Source of the DNA: Labia minor
Lineage: Eukaryota; Arthropoda; Insecta; Dermaptera; Spongiphoridae
Direction of reading: 5' to 3'
NCBI GenBank assembly: GCA_963082975.1
Contig: OY720344.1
Span: forward strand, 95,051,228 to 95,115,227
DNA: 64,000 nt
Shown here one piece after another: positions 45,862 to 58,204 of the stretch. The translations under genes and the position numbers were made by a program. The stretch's first letter is position 1. Each line of letters starts with the position of its first letter. Under the pieces are notes generated by a model. The model saw only the letters and a program-made list of their open reading frames with translations. It searched no databases and was not told where the DNA came from.

Positions 45862-46804
45862 AATTATGAAAATTAAAAAATTAATTAAATAATTTTTCTA
45901 TATCCAAACCGAACTTATAAAAAAACCAAAATTAGTGCGCCATCTGGTAGCCAAACGCATAAAACATGCTAGCTAAATAAACTTTCAATGGATTTATATG
46001 CAGATTTTAATATCATCCTTATTATTATTGTTTATATTTTATGCATTTTCTAAATAAAATACAATTGTATTAAATTTAGTTCAGTGGAGTACAAAAATAT
46101 TAGTATTTATTACATGTGCCACTCAGAAGTCAAACCGATTAACTCCAATTTTTAAAATTTTGCTAGTAATGTAATCTGTAAGCTGACAGAATCTTCTAAA
46201 TTTAGCTGTCAAAGGGACTATCTCCACATTGTGTTATTAACCCTTTAGACACAGCTTAGGTTGCGTAGGAACAAAATCAAAATGTTTTCAATGAGTAAGT
46301 TGAATAACTCCAAATTATTTACATTTTGAATATTTAACATTTCCAAGGAGGTTTTCTTCATTTATATTATTGTTTCAAATTTTTATAATTAAATTTTATG
46401 TCTTAATATTACAATGAAATATACATTTTTAATCAATAAACCTGAATTTTCTAAAAATGGTGAACTTTGAGCTTCATTTTCTGTTTCATTAAATGTGAAG
46501 TTATTTGCTTTGGCTTATAAATGGATTGTTTTAATAATAGAATGTATTGATAATAATATTACTATCTTTGTAATATTTATTTCGCCACAGTAGTATAACA
46601 TTTAGGCCTTTAAGCATATCCGAGCATCACTTGTCTTTTGTTTTAATGAAAAATTCACTTCGCTGTGTGTTCATAATCACATTTAGATGATATGATATTG
46701 TACCCATTTTGTGTTGTTTTCTTTGTTGTTGTCATTGTCTTATTTTTATTATAGTTGATATTTCATCGAATATTGATATTAAGTGATATGTTTATTTTTT
46801 GAAG
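45862..46804. other. End of the last intron
   Basis: AT-rich. A pyrimidine-rich tract near 46725-46800 leads to the acceptor TTTTTTGAAG before the terminal exon. No element recognised. Confidence 0.5.
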
Positions 46805-47194
46805 GTACATCAGCCACCACGAGAATCTGATAAAGAGTCCATGATGTCGCCGTCAGCTACCCCCAGTGATCCCCGTGCAGGATTTGTCAGTTCGTGTACT
46901 GGACTTTCCCAATCCGATCTCTCCTCCTGTGGAAGTGAGGGTGGAAGTGGTGTTGGTGGCACCGGTTACGGTTATGGTACCCAATGTGCTTACGACCATG
47001 GACCATATGGCTATCAACGATATCACGGCTACGATGTCGAAGAGGGTCATTTCCCAGCTGCGACAGCCGTGATTATTGGTTCAGTGACTTCATCGACAGT
47101 CAACGGCACAGCAAGCGATGATGAGGCACTGCTTTTAGAGGAACAGCGCCGTTTAGGCAATGGCAACGTCGCCGTGGAACCTGTCATTAGCTAG
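46805..47194 (+). CDS. Membrane-protein gene, terminal coding exon
   Basis: The acceptor TTTATTTTTTGAAG precedes 46805; the frame enters in phase 0 and ends at TAG 47192-47194 (129 codons). It begins VHQPPRESDKESMMSPSATP, then SDPRAGFVSSCTGLSQSDLS, a Gly/Tyr-rich stretch (GGTGYGYGTQCAYDHGPYGY then QRYHGYDVEEGHFP), and ends EEQRRLGNGNVAVEPVIS. Several tyrosines in acidic or proline contexts could be phosphorylation sites (inference). There is no enzymatic domain. High GC relative to the flanks and the clean end-to-stop frame support a real coding exon. It could also be read as starting at an internal ATG, but the intron phases make splicing the better explanation. Confidence 0.85.
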   Translation, partial: VHQPPRESDKESMMSPSATPSDPRAGFVSSCTGLSQSDLSSCGSEGGSGVGGTGYGYGTQCAYDHGPYGYQRYHGYDVEEGHFPAATAVIIGSVTSSTVNGTASDDEALLLEEQRRLGNGNVAVEPVIS

Positions 47195-47475
47195 AGAACA
47201 ACCCCCAAAATAGCAATTCGATTTTGAACATATATACATACATATCGATAAGTCTATTTGCAAGATAAATATAATATTGCACTGTCACGTGATCATTGAG
47301 TAATATTAAGATTAAGAGTAGCAATAGGAAAGTGAAGCGGATGAAATTTCAGGGTTTATCTATATATTTATGTACAAATATTTATATCGTATAATTAAGT
47401 GAAATTATAAATTATAATAGACTTTACATTTATAATCAAAACTGGAAATAAAGAGTTTTTCTTATTTTAATTTAT
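47195..47475 (+). other. Probable 3' untranslated region with poly(A) signal
   Basis: Follows the TAG stop. A canonical AATAAA is at 47447-47452, followed within 20 bases by a T-rich stretch, suitable for cleavage around 47465-47480. Confidence 0.6.
47447..47452 (+). terminator. Polyadenylation signal AATAAA
   Basis: First good canonical hexamer after the stop codon at 47194, in GGAAATAAAGAG context and followed by TTTTTCTTATTTT. In an AT-rich genome the hexamer is common, so this is a candidate. Confidence 0.5.
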
Positions 47476-47694
47476 TATTTGATAAACTTGGAATTGGTGT
47501 TATTATTTTATTTCTGAATTTAGTGTTTATCATTGATTAATTTAGAAGTTTAATAAAGTTTATTACGATTGAGCTTAGTACGTTGTAAGTGCATACTTAA
47601 AAGATTCAACAATTGTACACATTCTTATTATAGTTTATTATTTTTTTTTAAACAAATTTAATCTCTTTTAGTAGGTATATCAAACATTTATTCG

Positions 47695-48002
47695 AAGTGG
47701 TGTATTGGGAGGGGAACTCGATGGAACGACGTTCCCTTCCCTTTTTTCAGAACAGGAACGCAAATGATAAAAATGTGGGTGATCCTATTTGGGAGATTTT
47801 GTAGTACACCATAAGTGTACTACATAATAATATCTTTCTGCTTTGTTTAATTTCTTTTTTTTTTGTTCGTTAATATTTTGTATATAATAAGAATAAGAAA
47901 AAATTAAAACTTATATGGGAAAAAATAGTTTGCTGAAAATAGCACTTTTTTTTGCTCCCAGTATGCGTTCCCTTACTTCTTTATTTTACCAATACATCAC
48001 TG
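47695..48002. mobile_element. hAT MITE (308 bp) with perfect 8-bp TSD, just downstream of the gene
   Basis: Left end AAGTGGTGTATTGGGAG (first base mutated from C) and right end CCAATACATCACTG are inverted repeats. The octamer TTTATTCG flanks both sides (47687-47694 and 48003-48010). The interior has GGAACGACGTTCCC and no coding capacity. It sits about 240 bp past the candidate poly(A) signal. Confidence 0.9.
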
Positions 48003-48010
48003 TTTATTCG

Positions 48011-49050
48011 TACAATAATTTCACTTAAAATGAGAACACACCTATGTATAATTTAAATCTTAAATTAAATAATAATAATGACTGAAAATAGGGAAAATAG
48101 GAGCATCTGAATTTGTTATTTTAGTCATAAGTTAAATTTTACTATACCTTATATAATACCTTCTCCAACTTGAAGATATCTCAACACTTGTTATTTAAAA
48201 TATTGTTGACATATATTCAAATAATATATAATTAATATTTAATGAAAGAAAAAAATCAACCAGATTATTTATCAAATGATAAATAAGTTCTATTTCATTC
48301 ATTATCATTTTTAATTATTTTTTCTAAATACAAACATTAGGTTAAAAATCATATTATTTTTATATTTATTAATATCCAGTTTTGACTGTAAATGAACAAA
48401 TGTAGATATAATAATTAATATGTATGTATTTATGTAAAAATATAATCAAAATCGAAATTCTATAACTTGTTCTCCGAAATGTTTAAGTCTAAGCGATCAA
48501 AATCGGTTTTTTTTTTAATCACTTTGTTTTGTTTATTTTTTTTATTTCCTGTTATAATTAAAAAAATCTACACTTCATGAATATACATCCTATCATTCAA
48601 AAACAATTTACAAAAATCAACAAATATGACAACAGTAACAATTTAGAATTAAATCAGTTTTTCAAAAAAAAATTTAGTTTTGTGAATTTGTTTGAATCAT
48701 CCAAAATTAAAAAGATAAATAAATTAATTCAAACTAATAAGAAAAAAACTGAATTAAATGTTTCAATTATATTAATTTTTTTTTTATTTTTATAATATAA
48801 GTGTATCTTAATTACTGAATTAATAAATCTCAAATCTCACTAAATTCTCAAAAAATTTAATATTTAATAAGAAAATGTTTTGCTGACCGAAGATTGACAG
48901 TAGATTTCAGTTTATATCGAGAATATTAAAATATATATTTATTAAATAGTACACATGTGTAGTAACTTCCAATGAAATAGAAATTTCCTCATAAGATCGT
49001 GCCCCACATTTATCTTAAGATTCTATTTATTATTAATAGGTAATAAAGAT
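48011..49050. other. AT-rich intergenic stretch
   Basis: Very AT-rich. An open frame of ~70 codons near 48577-48795 is Lys/Asn/Ile-rich and considered chance. Confidence 0.4.
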
Positions 49051-49285
49051 CAAGGGTCGGCAACTTTTTTCAATATTCGGGCACATTTCTGAAATAATAT
49101 AACAGGGGTGGGCACACTTGGAGATACTTAGAGCCATATTGAAAAATCGCAAATGTTTAAGAGCCTGATCACAAAAACATTTTACCTTTTTTAGTAATAA
49201 TTTAATACTTAGTAATTTGAATGAGGGCACTTGAAAAGGCTTTAGGGCAACCTGGAGTCCGCGGGCACCTGGTTGCCGATCCCTG
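49051..49285. mobile_element. hAT-like MITE with a second MITE fragment inside
   Basis: Left CAAGGGTCGGCAACTTTTTT and right CACCTGGTTGCCGATCCCTG are imperfect inverses with hAT-type GGGTCGGCAAC ends. Inside, from 49102, CAGGGGTGGGCACACTTGG begins a fragment shared with 20329-20400. No matching octamer flank was found. Confidence 0.55.
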
Positions 49286-52200
49286 ATATCCATTAGGTGA
49301 TCAAAATAATAATTTTTTAATACAAAATATTTGGTTTATTAAAATCAAATGTATAATATACTAATATTATAAAAATATACTGGTTATTCGTTGAATGAAT
49401 GAATTAATTTAATTGTAATACATTTACAATTGATATTAAGATTCTTAATATTTGTTAACTTTTCAAAATCATTTACGAATGTTTACAAATATAATTAGTT
49501 TTTGAAATAGATCAGAATATTATAAAAACAGGTTTTTAAAATTTTTTTAAATAAATTATTAAGGAAAAAAAATTGATTTTAAAAATGATATTGAGTATTT
49601 CTATAAATATTTGAATAAATTCACAAAACTACAATCTCTTTGAAATAAAAAAAAGATATTTATATATTTTAATTAATGTTATATTAAAAAAGTCATCCAA
49701 AAGAATATATTACAACCTTATATAAATATTTCCTCTAAATCCCTATCTATTTAAAAAATAATTTCTATAAACAAAAATATATAATATATATTCCTAATAA
49801 TAATTATTGTAATAAATTATAAAAAAAAACATGAAAAATTATTTAAAATTCTCTTTTAATAAAATTACCACCGAAATATAAAATATTGTTATAAATATTG
49901 ATCAAATAAAGTTTGTATATATATATATATATAAATAAAAATACATATTTTTAAATATTTAAAAAATTAAATAAAATATTAATAAAAAAAAAGGAAAAAG
50001 AAATGTGACACTTCATTTCTTTATCCTTTTAAATTTATATATATATAATTAATATATAATCTCTTATCTAAAAGACTGTAAAACTAAAGAAACATTAATT
50101 AAGTAAAATTATTACAATTAAAGAAGTATTTAATAATAGACGTTGCAGCAGCTGAGAGATTCATGCCACATTGCCTGATGTCCCGAAGTTCATAACCCGA
50201 CACTCCCAAAAAATTTCCTTTTGTTTTTTGTTCAGGTTTATTGAGTTCGTTAAATTCTAATTATAGCATTCATTACCCATTTAAAATATATGAAAATTGG
50301 TTTTAAATCATTCAGAGGGCAGAAGCTGGCCATCATTCAAAGAATTAAATGAGAAAAAAAAAATTAATTTAAAAAAAAAATGATATTTTACAATTATAGG
50401 AATATTATGACAAAAATAGGACAGTGGAAAATAAATCATAAAATTAGAAAAAATAATATGGTGTCACTAAATGATATATATATATAAGAGAGTCTAATAA
50501 TAAAATAAATAATAAAACTAAATGAGTTTTTGGTTCCAATTCAAAATTTCAAAAATTGAAAATTTCAATTAAAATAAAAATATTAAAAAAACATGTGAGT
50601 TTAAATATACAATTTCTTGAAACCCTAAACTTGGTGAAAAATAAACTAGTTTTATAAATAAATTATTTTTAAATAAATTATATTAGGCAATATATTTTAT
50701 ATTTAATGTAAACTTAAACATATTCCAATAAAATATATTCTGTATTGTTGGTCACTTGCTGCCCTTCAATCGTTGTTTCGTGCTTCTAGACACCATTCCT
50801 TGCTGTACCAAACGATTTTTTTTTATTTATTAACTTACAGAAAAATACAATTTTAATTAGTTATCTCTATCATACAAAATATACATGAATTATACATTGT
50901 ATGATGGAATAAATCAATTAATCTCCAAAAATGACGATTACCAATATATATCATTGTTAATAATAATATTTATTATCAGAAATAATGAATTAAAAATCTA
51001 GTAGTTCAACTACTTATATTGACCACTTATAACCCACTAAACTATACTATATTATAAATTTATTTATAAACATTATGATATAAATTTAATTATAATTTAA
51101 ACTCAATTATTTTAAAAATAATAGTTAAATAAGTAATATTTTTTTTGATCTTCCATTTTTTTTGTTATTTATCATAAAAGTATATTAAAAAAAACGATTT
51201 TCAATGAAAGAAGTTATTAACTAACTATATAACTATATTTTAGTAAATTACAATTGCAGAATAAAGTAAATTAATAATGAAATTAAATAAAAAAAGAAAT
51301 TCATATATTCACACATATGTAACATAATTTTATAGATAATTGTTTATAAAAACAAAAACAAAAAAATTATTAAAAATCTTGTCCTAATATGAATATAAAA
51401 TCTTTGACATATTGAAATATTTCAATATAAATTATTTTTTTTAATCTAAGCTCATATTTATCATTTTTTTAAATTATTAATTTATCATAAATTAAATTTT
51501 AAAAATTACCGAGGGTTCTCCCTCGACTTGACCAAACCTTATTAAGCCCATTATTTCATTCATTATTACATATTAAATTAGTATCTGGATTTTCTAATAA
51601 TCATCAATCTAATAGTTAAAAAGAATGAAATAAATAATAAATAAAATAATAAATTATAAATTATATATATATATTTTTCCAAAGTAAAATATCTATGATA
51701 GGGATTAATTAAAATTATAAAATTATCCAATTCTCTCTCTTTATTAAAAGGTTTTTGTTTGTTTTCGATCATTTATTCAGTTTCCTAGAGATCTTTGTTT
51801 AATATTTTTATATTTATTCTATATTATTTTTTATTTTATTAAATCATAAATTATATATATATATGAAGCGATTAAATAATTATTATAAATTTGAAATATT
51901 TATTTAACTCATATAATAAATAACAAATTTTGAAACATTTTAACATGATACCATAAACAAGCTTTTTTGTTGACACATATAGGTTTTTTTTTTAATTTTA
52001 GTATTTAAACCCTTTATTTATAATATATTTATAATAAAAGTTCAATATATATAATTATATTATTTATAAATTTGATATTAAAGAAAAACAAAATTGTAAT
52101 TATATAAAATATATGTATTTTAGATAATTATTCTATGCATTCATGTGTTAATATTTATTTTTTTAAAATATCCGATTATATTTATTTAGTGTTCAGAAAA

Positions 52201-53654
52201 TACATTGTAAAATTAAAAAGTATATTACCTATTTGAAGATATCATTAGATAATTTGTGTTGATGGTTGCCTAAGTTCAGGTATTACAAAATTGATATTTT
52301 CTAAATAGACAACATTTTAATACATTTAATATATATAAAATACATATATTTTATTTTAATTTCAAAATTTTTGGCATCCTACATATTTGTATTGTATATC
52401 TTTTATATACACCTCCTAAATTGGCATGTGATATTCTTTTTTTCTAAATCTAGAAAAATCGATTTTGAACTCGCATTGACAAATTATATATAAATTAAAA
52501 AACAACATTCCAATAATATAATAATATTATATTAGTTAATACTCTATTATATATTTACATTTACAACAAACTCCAAAAAATTTATAACAATAAATTAACT
52601 AAATCAATTTCCAATTATACGGGTATTTGTCATCTCGCTTTTAATAATATAAAAATATAATATATTTGCACCAAAATATTAAATATTATATTAGAAAATT
52701 AAACATAAATTTAGGATTTCATATAATATTCCTAATACGGAGTGTTCACAGAAATATTTACAAATTTATATTGCAAATTGTTATTATTAATCTTTTTATA
52801 GATTTTTAATGTATTAGTAAAATATATGGATCAAATTAATAAAAATTATATAGATAATTATAAGTATAAAGATTTTGTATAAAGTATTTTAAATATTTTC
52901 ATAAAAAAAAATATTAATTAAATGAATTTTTTTCTATTTCTTTTTTTTTATTTTATATGAATGTTTATGTTCTTTGTTGATTTGAATATTAAAGATATTT
53001 AACTCTAAAATGTTAAACTAAATGTGGATTAATAATTGGTATCTAAAAAAAAATTATATAAAATTAATAAATCAAAATATAATAATAATTTTTACTAGAA
53101 TTTAAAATAAATTTATTTTCATGATTATAAAAATCATTAATTAAAACATTTGTCTTTATTTATATTTTGTATATTAATTTAATTAATATTTTATTTATTA
53201 AAAAAAATTGATAAAAATATCTCGGATATTTCAATAGAAGGTGACTTCATATTTTTTATTGAAACTGTTTTACTAGCAAAATTGAGAAATGTTGAATCAA
53301 TATATTTTATATATTTTATTAGTTTTTAATTTAATTGCTATTTTTTATTCTGCTAAATTAACACTTTCAGTAGACGTTAATAATTGAAATCTGAATACTT
53401 ATATATATATATTATATATATATAAATTGTTTGATTTTAAAATAATATTTTATTAGTTTACTCAGTACTATACTATAATTATTTTTATAAAAAAAAATAT
53501 TCTATTTTTAATTTTATTGATTGTATTTAATATTTTTTTTTAAATTGTGTTTTCATTCCATTTTATTAGTTTTATTATATAATAAGAAGTTAATAAAAAC
53601 AAGTGTAGAATAATGAAATTAGATTTAAAGATTTGTCTCACAACTCTCGTTGGA
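49286..53654. other. Long AT-rich intergenic stretch
   Basis: About 4.4 kb with the lowest complexity of the window. It contains TA microsatellites (for example around 49917-49934). Slightly less AT-rich points near 50140-50215 (GCAGCAGCTGAGAGATTCATG) and 50745-50810 show no gene or terminal repeats. I see nothing that I can name. Confidence 0.4.
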
Positions 53655-53985
53655 ACATTGTTATAGATTTAATCTGAAAATTTTTTTATTTTTTATAACA
53701 ACTTTCAATTTATACATCAATTGAAAATTAAAAAAATTAAAAAGTAAATTATTAACAACACTGGGTTTTTTGTTTCAAAATTCATTTTTTATTCAATTTA
53801 GTGATCATTTCGACAGTAACGCCATCATCAGAAGGTTTATTTATTTATTTTGAAACAAAAAACCGAGCGTTATTAATAATCATTTTATCCTATAACATTT
53901 TAAATTTTATTATTAATTTTTAGTTACATATATAAATTGAAAGATATTCTAAAAGATAAAAAAATTTCAGGTTAAATCGTACAAA
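53655..53985. repeat. Foldback element / MITE with ~130-bp diverged arms
   Basis: Core left CACTGGGTTTTTTGTTTCAA and the inverse of the right side CGCTCGGTTTTTTGTTTCAA are inverted repeats separated by about 67 bp containing TTTCGACAGTAACGCCATC. The similarity continues outward (TCTGAAAATTTTTTTATT against CCTGAAATTTTTTTATCT, and CTTTCAATTTATACAT against CTTTCAATTTATATAT), giving arms of roughly 130 bp. Target duplication not determined. Confidence 0.65.
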
Positions 53986-56282
53986 TAACAATAAAATTGT
54001 TTATAAATAAGAATACAGTTATTTTTAAAAAACTTCATTGTTTGAAGTAGAAATTTAATTTGTCATATTTATTTTTATAAGGATCTTTGTGAACACTCAG
54101 TATTTTGTTTTTATTTTTTTGAATTTCTAGTAAACCTAAAAAAAAAAGATTTTTTAGATATTCATGATATTTGATGATTGATGTTTTGTATTTACTTCAA
54201 AATGGGAACAAATGTGGGTCATTTTTATACTCTTGTTCAAAATATTTTAAAAATAAATATTGAAAAAAATATAAAAATAAATACTTCCATATATTAAATA
54301 TAAAAATAAAATATATATATATATATATATATAATATAAATTGATTATATATTATATGAAAGCAGGATGAATTATTTATTTATCAAAAAAGCTTCAAGCT
54401 TTTTTTTTATAATTGTTTTCAAAAATTTATCGTTATTTATTAATATATAGGTACATACAAACACACGTACTTTCATACAAATATGTATATATCATTTCTA
54501 AACATTAGATTTAATATAAAATTTTCCAAATAATAATCACATAATAATAAAATCTATTAAGATTATCAAAAAAATGCATAATTTCAATAAATCAAAATTT
54601 TTAAATAACTAAAAAAAACAAAAAAGAAAATAAGTAATTAACAATTGCAAGATATTTTAGAACAAATTGTATTAATTAATTTATTAGGAAAAAGAAAAGA
54701 AAATATAAAAGATAAGGGAAGAAAAAATTACAAATAGTAAAAAATATTATAAAAAAATGTTTTTGTCATTTCAGTTATACAATGAAAAGAATATTATAAA
54801 TAATTAATAGAAAATTAAATTGTGTAAATCTCACTATTCTAGATATAATATGTGTATGCATGTATGTGTGTGTGTATCTGTTTATATTTCCTTTAAAAAT
54901 ATTTTAATCGGTCCCTCTTTGCTTTAAATACAGATATAAATTAATTCAAGATATCTATTCAATTTTCTATATATTTTTCATAATAAATAATCAAATCATA
55001 AGTTATGTATATTCATATGCCATTACTAAATTATAGATATATCATTTAAATTTTTACAAGACGAGTTTTTTTAATTCTAATTTTATTATTTTATATATAA
55101 TGTATATGTCACATTTAAAACACACATAAATTGCAGTGAGTGTATGTACTAGCTAGTTGATGCATGCTTGTTTTTGTGAAAAATATATTAGTTCAAATGA
55201 TACATGTATCTAGGCAATGCATTCATTAGCTAGTGAGTATATTCACCCACTTATTTGCATTAGTGATAATACTATCACTAATGATGATGGCAATGACTAT
55301 AACTTCAACATTTTAAAAACTGAAAAAAAAAAATTATTTAAAATACTTAGAGAAAATGAAAATTGAGCAAAACATAATTTATTGATTATTAATTCTCAAC
55401 ACCACCACCATCTTTCAACGACCGAAGATAATTGTAAATATAGGGGTTTAACGGTAGATAATAAACAAACCATTGAAATACCTTAATTAGTAGAAGATGT
55501 ATACACTAACTAGTGGAAGTATTAATAAATTTATTTATTCTGATTAGTTTAGATAAAGTATACTTTGGCTAGTAGGTGAATACGTTGACTAATTATAAGT
55601 TGAAGTTTTAACTGTAACATATATCATCTATTAATATCGGGATGACAATATAAATTATTTTCATATGATTTTTAAATTTGAGAAAATCTCTTTTTGGCTT
55701 ATAAATATATAAATAACTTTAGCTTATATATATTATATATAAATAACACTCTTTTTGGCTGAAAAAAATTTAACCAGGTAGGCAAGTTTTATTTTACTAT
55801 TCGTTACCCTTCTTTTCCACATCCACAATTTATCAAAATTTACCTAATAATAATTAAGTTCATCAATATATTAATTTATTTTTGGAAATAATTTAAATAA
55901 TTTATTTATTGATTATTTATTTAATATTTATTTTATTTATTTTGTATTTTAACAATTTTCATTTTTTATTCTATGATATAATCTATCAGCAAACACCAAT
56001 TATTATTTTTTCTTTTATTCATAAAATCAGAAAACATATTTGTCATAATTTAAATTTATATTAAAAAAAAAATATTGTTAAAAATATGAAATTCATAAAA
56101 ACATAATTAAATTTTTAATGATTAAAATATTTTTGAAATTATTGTTGATACGTTAGATATTTTTTTAATTAATTTCCAATTGTTAGATAACAAAATAGAT
56201 TTTTGAAAAAAATAGAATTCATTAATTCAATTCAGTTTTAAATTAAAACAAAAAGTTAAATTAAAGTCTATCCTGATTAAAA

Positions 56283-56326
<44 letters not shown>

Positions 56327-56337
56327 GCATTTTTTTA
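53986..56337. other. AT-rich intergenic stretch
   Basis: AT-rich with TA and GT microsatellites. Between 55140 and 55620 the word CTAGT/CTAGC recurs (GCTAGTTGATGCATGC, GCTAGTGAGTATATTC, ACTAGTGGAAGT, GCTAGTAGGTGAATACG), possibly a decayed tandem array. No gene recognised. Confidence 0.35.
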
Positions 56338-56561
56338 AGGTGCCGCCTCCCTTTCGGAGTTTGGCTATCAAAATGACTAGGATAGCCTTAGAAGCTGCTC
56401 AGCCATGATGATTTTTCTTTGACTTCCGCATGTATAGAACGAAGATCTGAAGGCAACTGATGTTAAAATGAATTTATTAGAAAAATTTGTTCTTAGGTGG
56501 AATCAAACGCCGACTTCTTGTGTAGAAAATTGTACGCTACACTCTCGGCTAAGCTGCCTCC
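56338..56561 (-). repeat. tRNA-derived SINE, minus strand
   Basis: On the minus strand the head starts GGAGGCAGCTTAGCCGAGAG, with an A box TAGCCGAGAGTG (56540-56551) and a B box CGTTTGATTCC (56499-56509), the spacing of a class II (Leu/Ser-like) tRNA. A non-tRNA body follows (GCGGAAGTCAAAGAAAAATC, GGCTGAGCAGCTTCTAAGG) that ends CGAAAGGGAGGCGGCACC and a short A-rich tail. The layout is a SINE rather than a tRNA gene. Confidence 0.65.
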
Positions 56562-56572
56562 ACTTATAAATG

Positions 56573-57686
56573 CATATATTTATCAATTAAAAAAATAAAT
56601 AAAAAGTTTAATACATTTTATAATCTTTTGATTACTTTAAATGTTTTGATGATTATGAACATTTCTGATAAAATGATTAATTCCTTAAATATTTTAAGAC
56701 AAAACTGAAAGGTTTTGAAAAGATAAATTTTATATTCTTTTAAATTAAATAATAAATTTATAATTAATTGATTTTTATACCCAGATTTTATTTTAATTGT
56801 CTTTTATATTATTTTATTTTATTTTCAAAAATAATTTAATATACCAGAGGTGTATAAATAAATAAAATGAAAGGACGGTTTGGATGAATTTGAATAGACA
56901 TCAATTTAAGATTCCTGAGTAGCTTCTTTTCCTTCTTTCATTCCAATTGTTATTATAATTGCTAAATATTATATATATCTATATATCTATATATAGAAAG
57001 AGAAAGAACAAATATATGTTGAATTGTATGAAATCATATTAAATAGCATTGTAAATATATAAAAGGCTTCGTTTTGTATATAAAAACATTAAAAAATCAT
57101 TAACATTAATATCAATTTTTGATAACAAATTATTATGATTGACATTCTTTGTTTTAGGGATGAGTAATTATAATAATTATTATAAATCTTACGCTTATCA
57201 ACAGTAAATACCTATATTGATTTAAAAAAACAAATAAAAAAAAAATACAAAAATTGAGTGACAAAAATAAGAAAAAAATTTAAAATGAAAATGGTACTAT
57301 TTTGAAAATAAATTATCGCAACAACGAATAGTCGATTTCTTTAGAAAAAACCAACAAAATATTTTGAATGATAACGACGTCGATTGAGTCCTAATTTATT
57401 TTAACACCTTGAAAATTTGTAAACGTTATAAATGTTATATTCAATAAATGGATGTCTTTTATTTGTAAGTTGGTTGAGTATTACAAAAATTTGTCGAAGA
57501 TAAGTATATCTAGGTAATTAATTTTTTAAGTCCATTAAAAAAAATAATAAATAAATAAAACTGTGATTATTAAATTATGAAATCAAAAGTCGCTTGTAGT
57601 GTGAAAAATTAATAAATGCCAAAGGAATAAAAAAAATCGTGTAAAATTATTTTCAACCATTTTTCTTTATTTCTAGCATATAGATA
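56573..57686. other. AT-rich intergenic stretch
   Basis: No open frames of note or terminal repeats recognised. Confidence 0.4.
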
Positions 57687-57868
57687 CCAGTACCTGGGAC
57701 ACCGAGCTCTCGCTCGACACTTTAAAAAATATTGATATACAATTTTTTAATTATTTGTTACAATTATTAAATGATACATCATTGCATCATTCTGATTAAA
57801 ATGAATGGAATTTGTGGTCCTCAATAATACATAAATATATAATATATTATATATACAATTTTTTTTTA
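57687..57868 (-). repeat. Helitron-like 3' end, truncated copy with CTGG|T terminus
   Basis: On the minus strand this reads ...GAGCGAGAGCTC hairpin, GGTGTCCCAGGTACTGG and then T. A hairpin ~12 bases before CTRR (CTGG), with insertion before T, is the Helitron 3' rule. The 5' side breaks off near 57868. It is the same module as 37250-37473 but ends after the first hairpin. Confidence 0.6.
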
Positions 57869-58132
57869 TAGTGTGTTAGGGGAAAGCTCTACCAGCCAGA
57901 GTGTGGAGTTTTCACCCACTAAAAACCCCAGTCACATTTTCAGGTTCTCCTATGCTACTAAGTGATCTCACGTTCTAAGTCGCAATTCTTAAATCGTTTC
58001 CTTTTAGTCGTCATCTTTTGATCAGTCTGGGTTCCAAGGCTTTTTGTACATGTGCAATTAGTATTGTTTTTTTACAGGGAGAGGTAGTTAGCCTCGCGCT
58101 TAATCTCCTATTTTTCGGAGGGCCAATTAATT
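57869..58132 (-). pseudogene. Fragment with a non-LTR endonuclease-like motif, inserted in a repeat
   Basis: On the minus strand, 57986-57960 reads IAT, a stop, then NVRSL, resembling the GTWNVRSL start of a non-LTR (APE-type) endonuclease with Trp changed to a stop. The Helitron-like module lies on both sides (57760-57835 and 58133-58193), so this ~260-bp piece interrupts it. Only this short motif supports the LINE assignment. Confidence 0.35.
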
Positions 58133-58204
58133 AAATGTTACATCATAGCATCAATCAGATTAAAATGAATGGAACTTGGGGTCCTCAATAATAATAAATA
58201 ATAA

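Noticed and set aside
55140-55620. Tandem satellite based on CTAGT words
   Set aside because: Spacing between the words is irregular and the intervening sequence is not conserved by eye.
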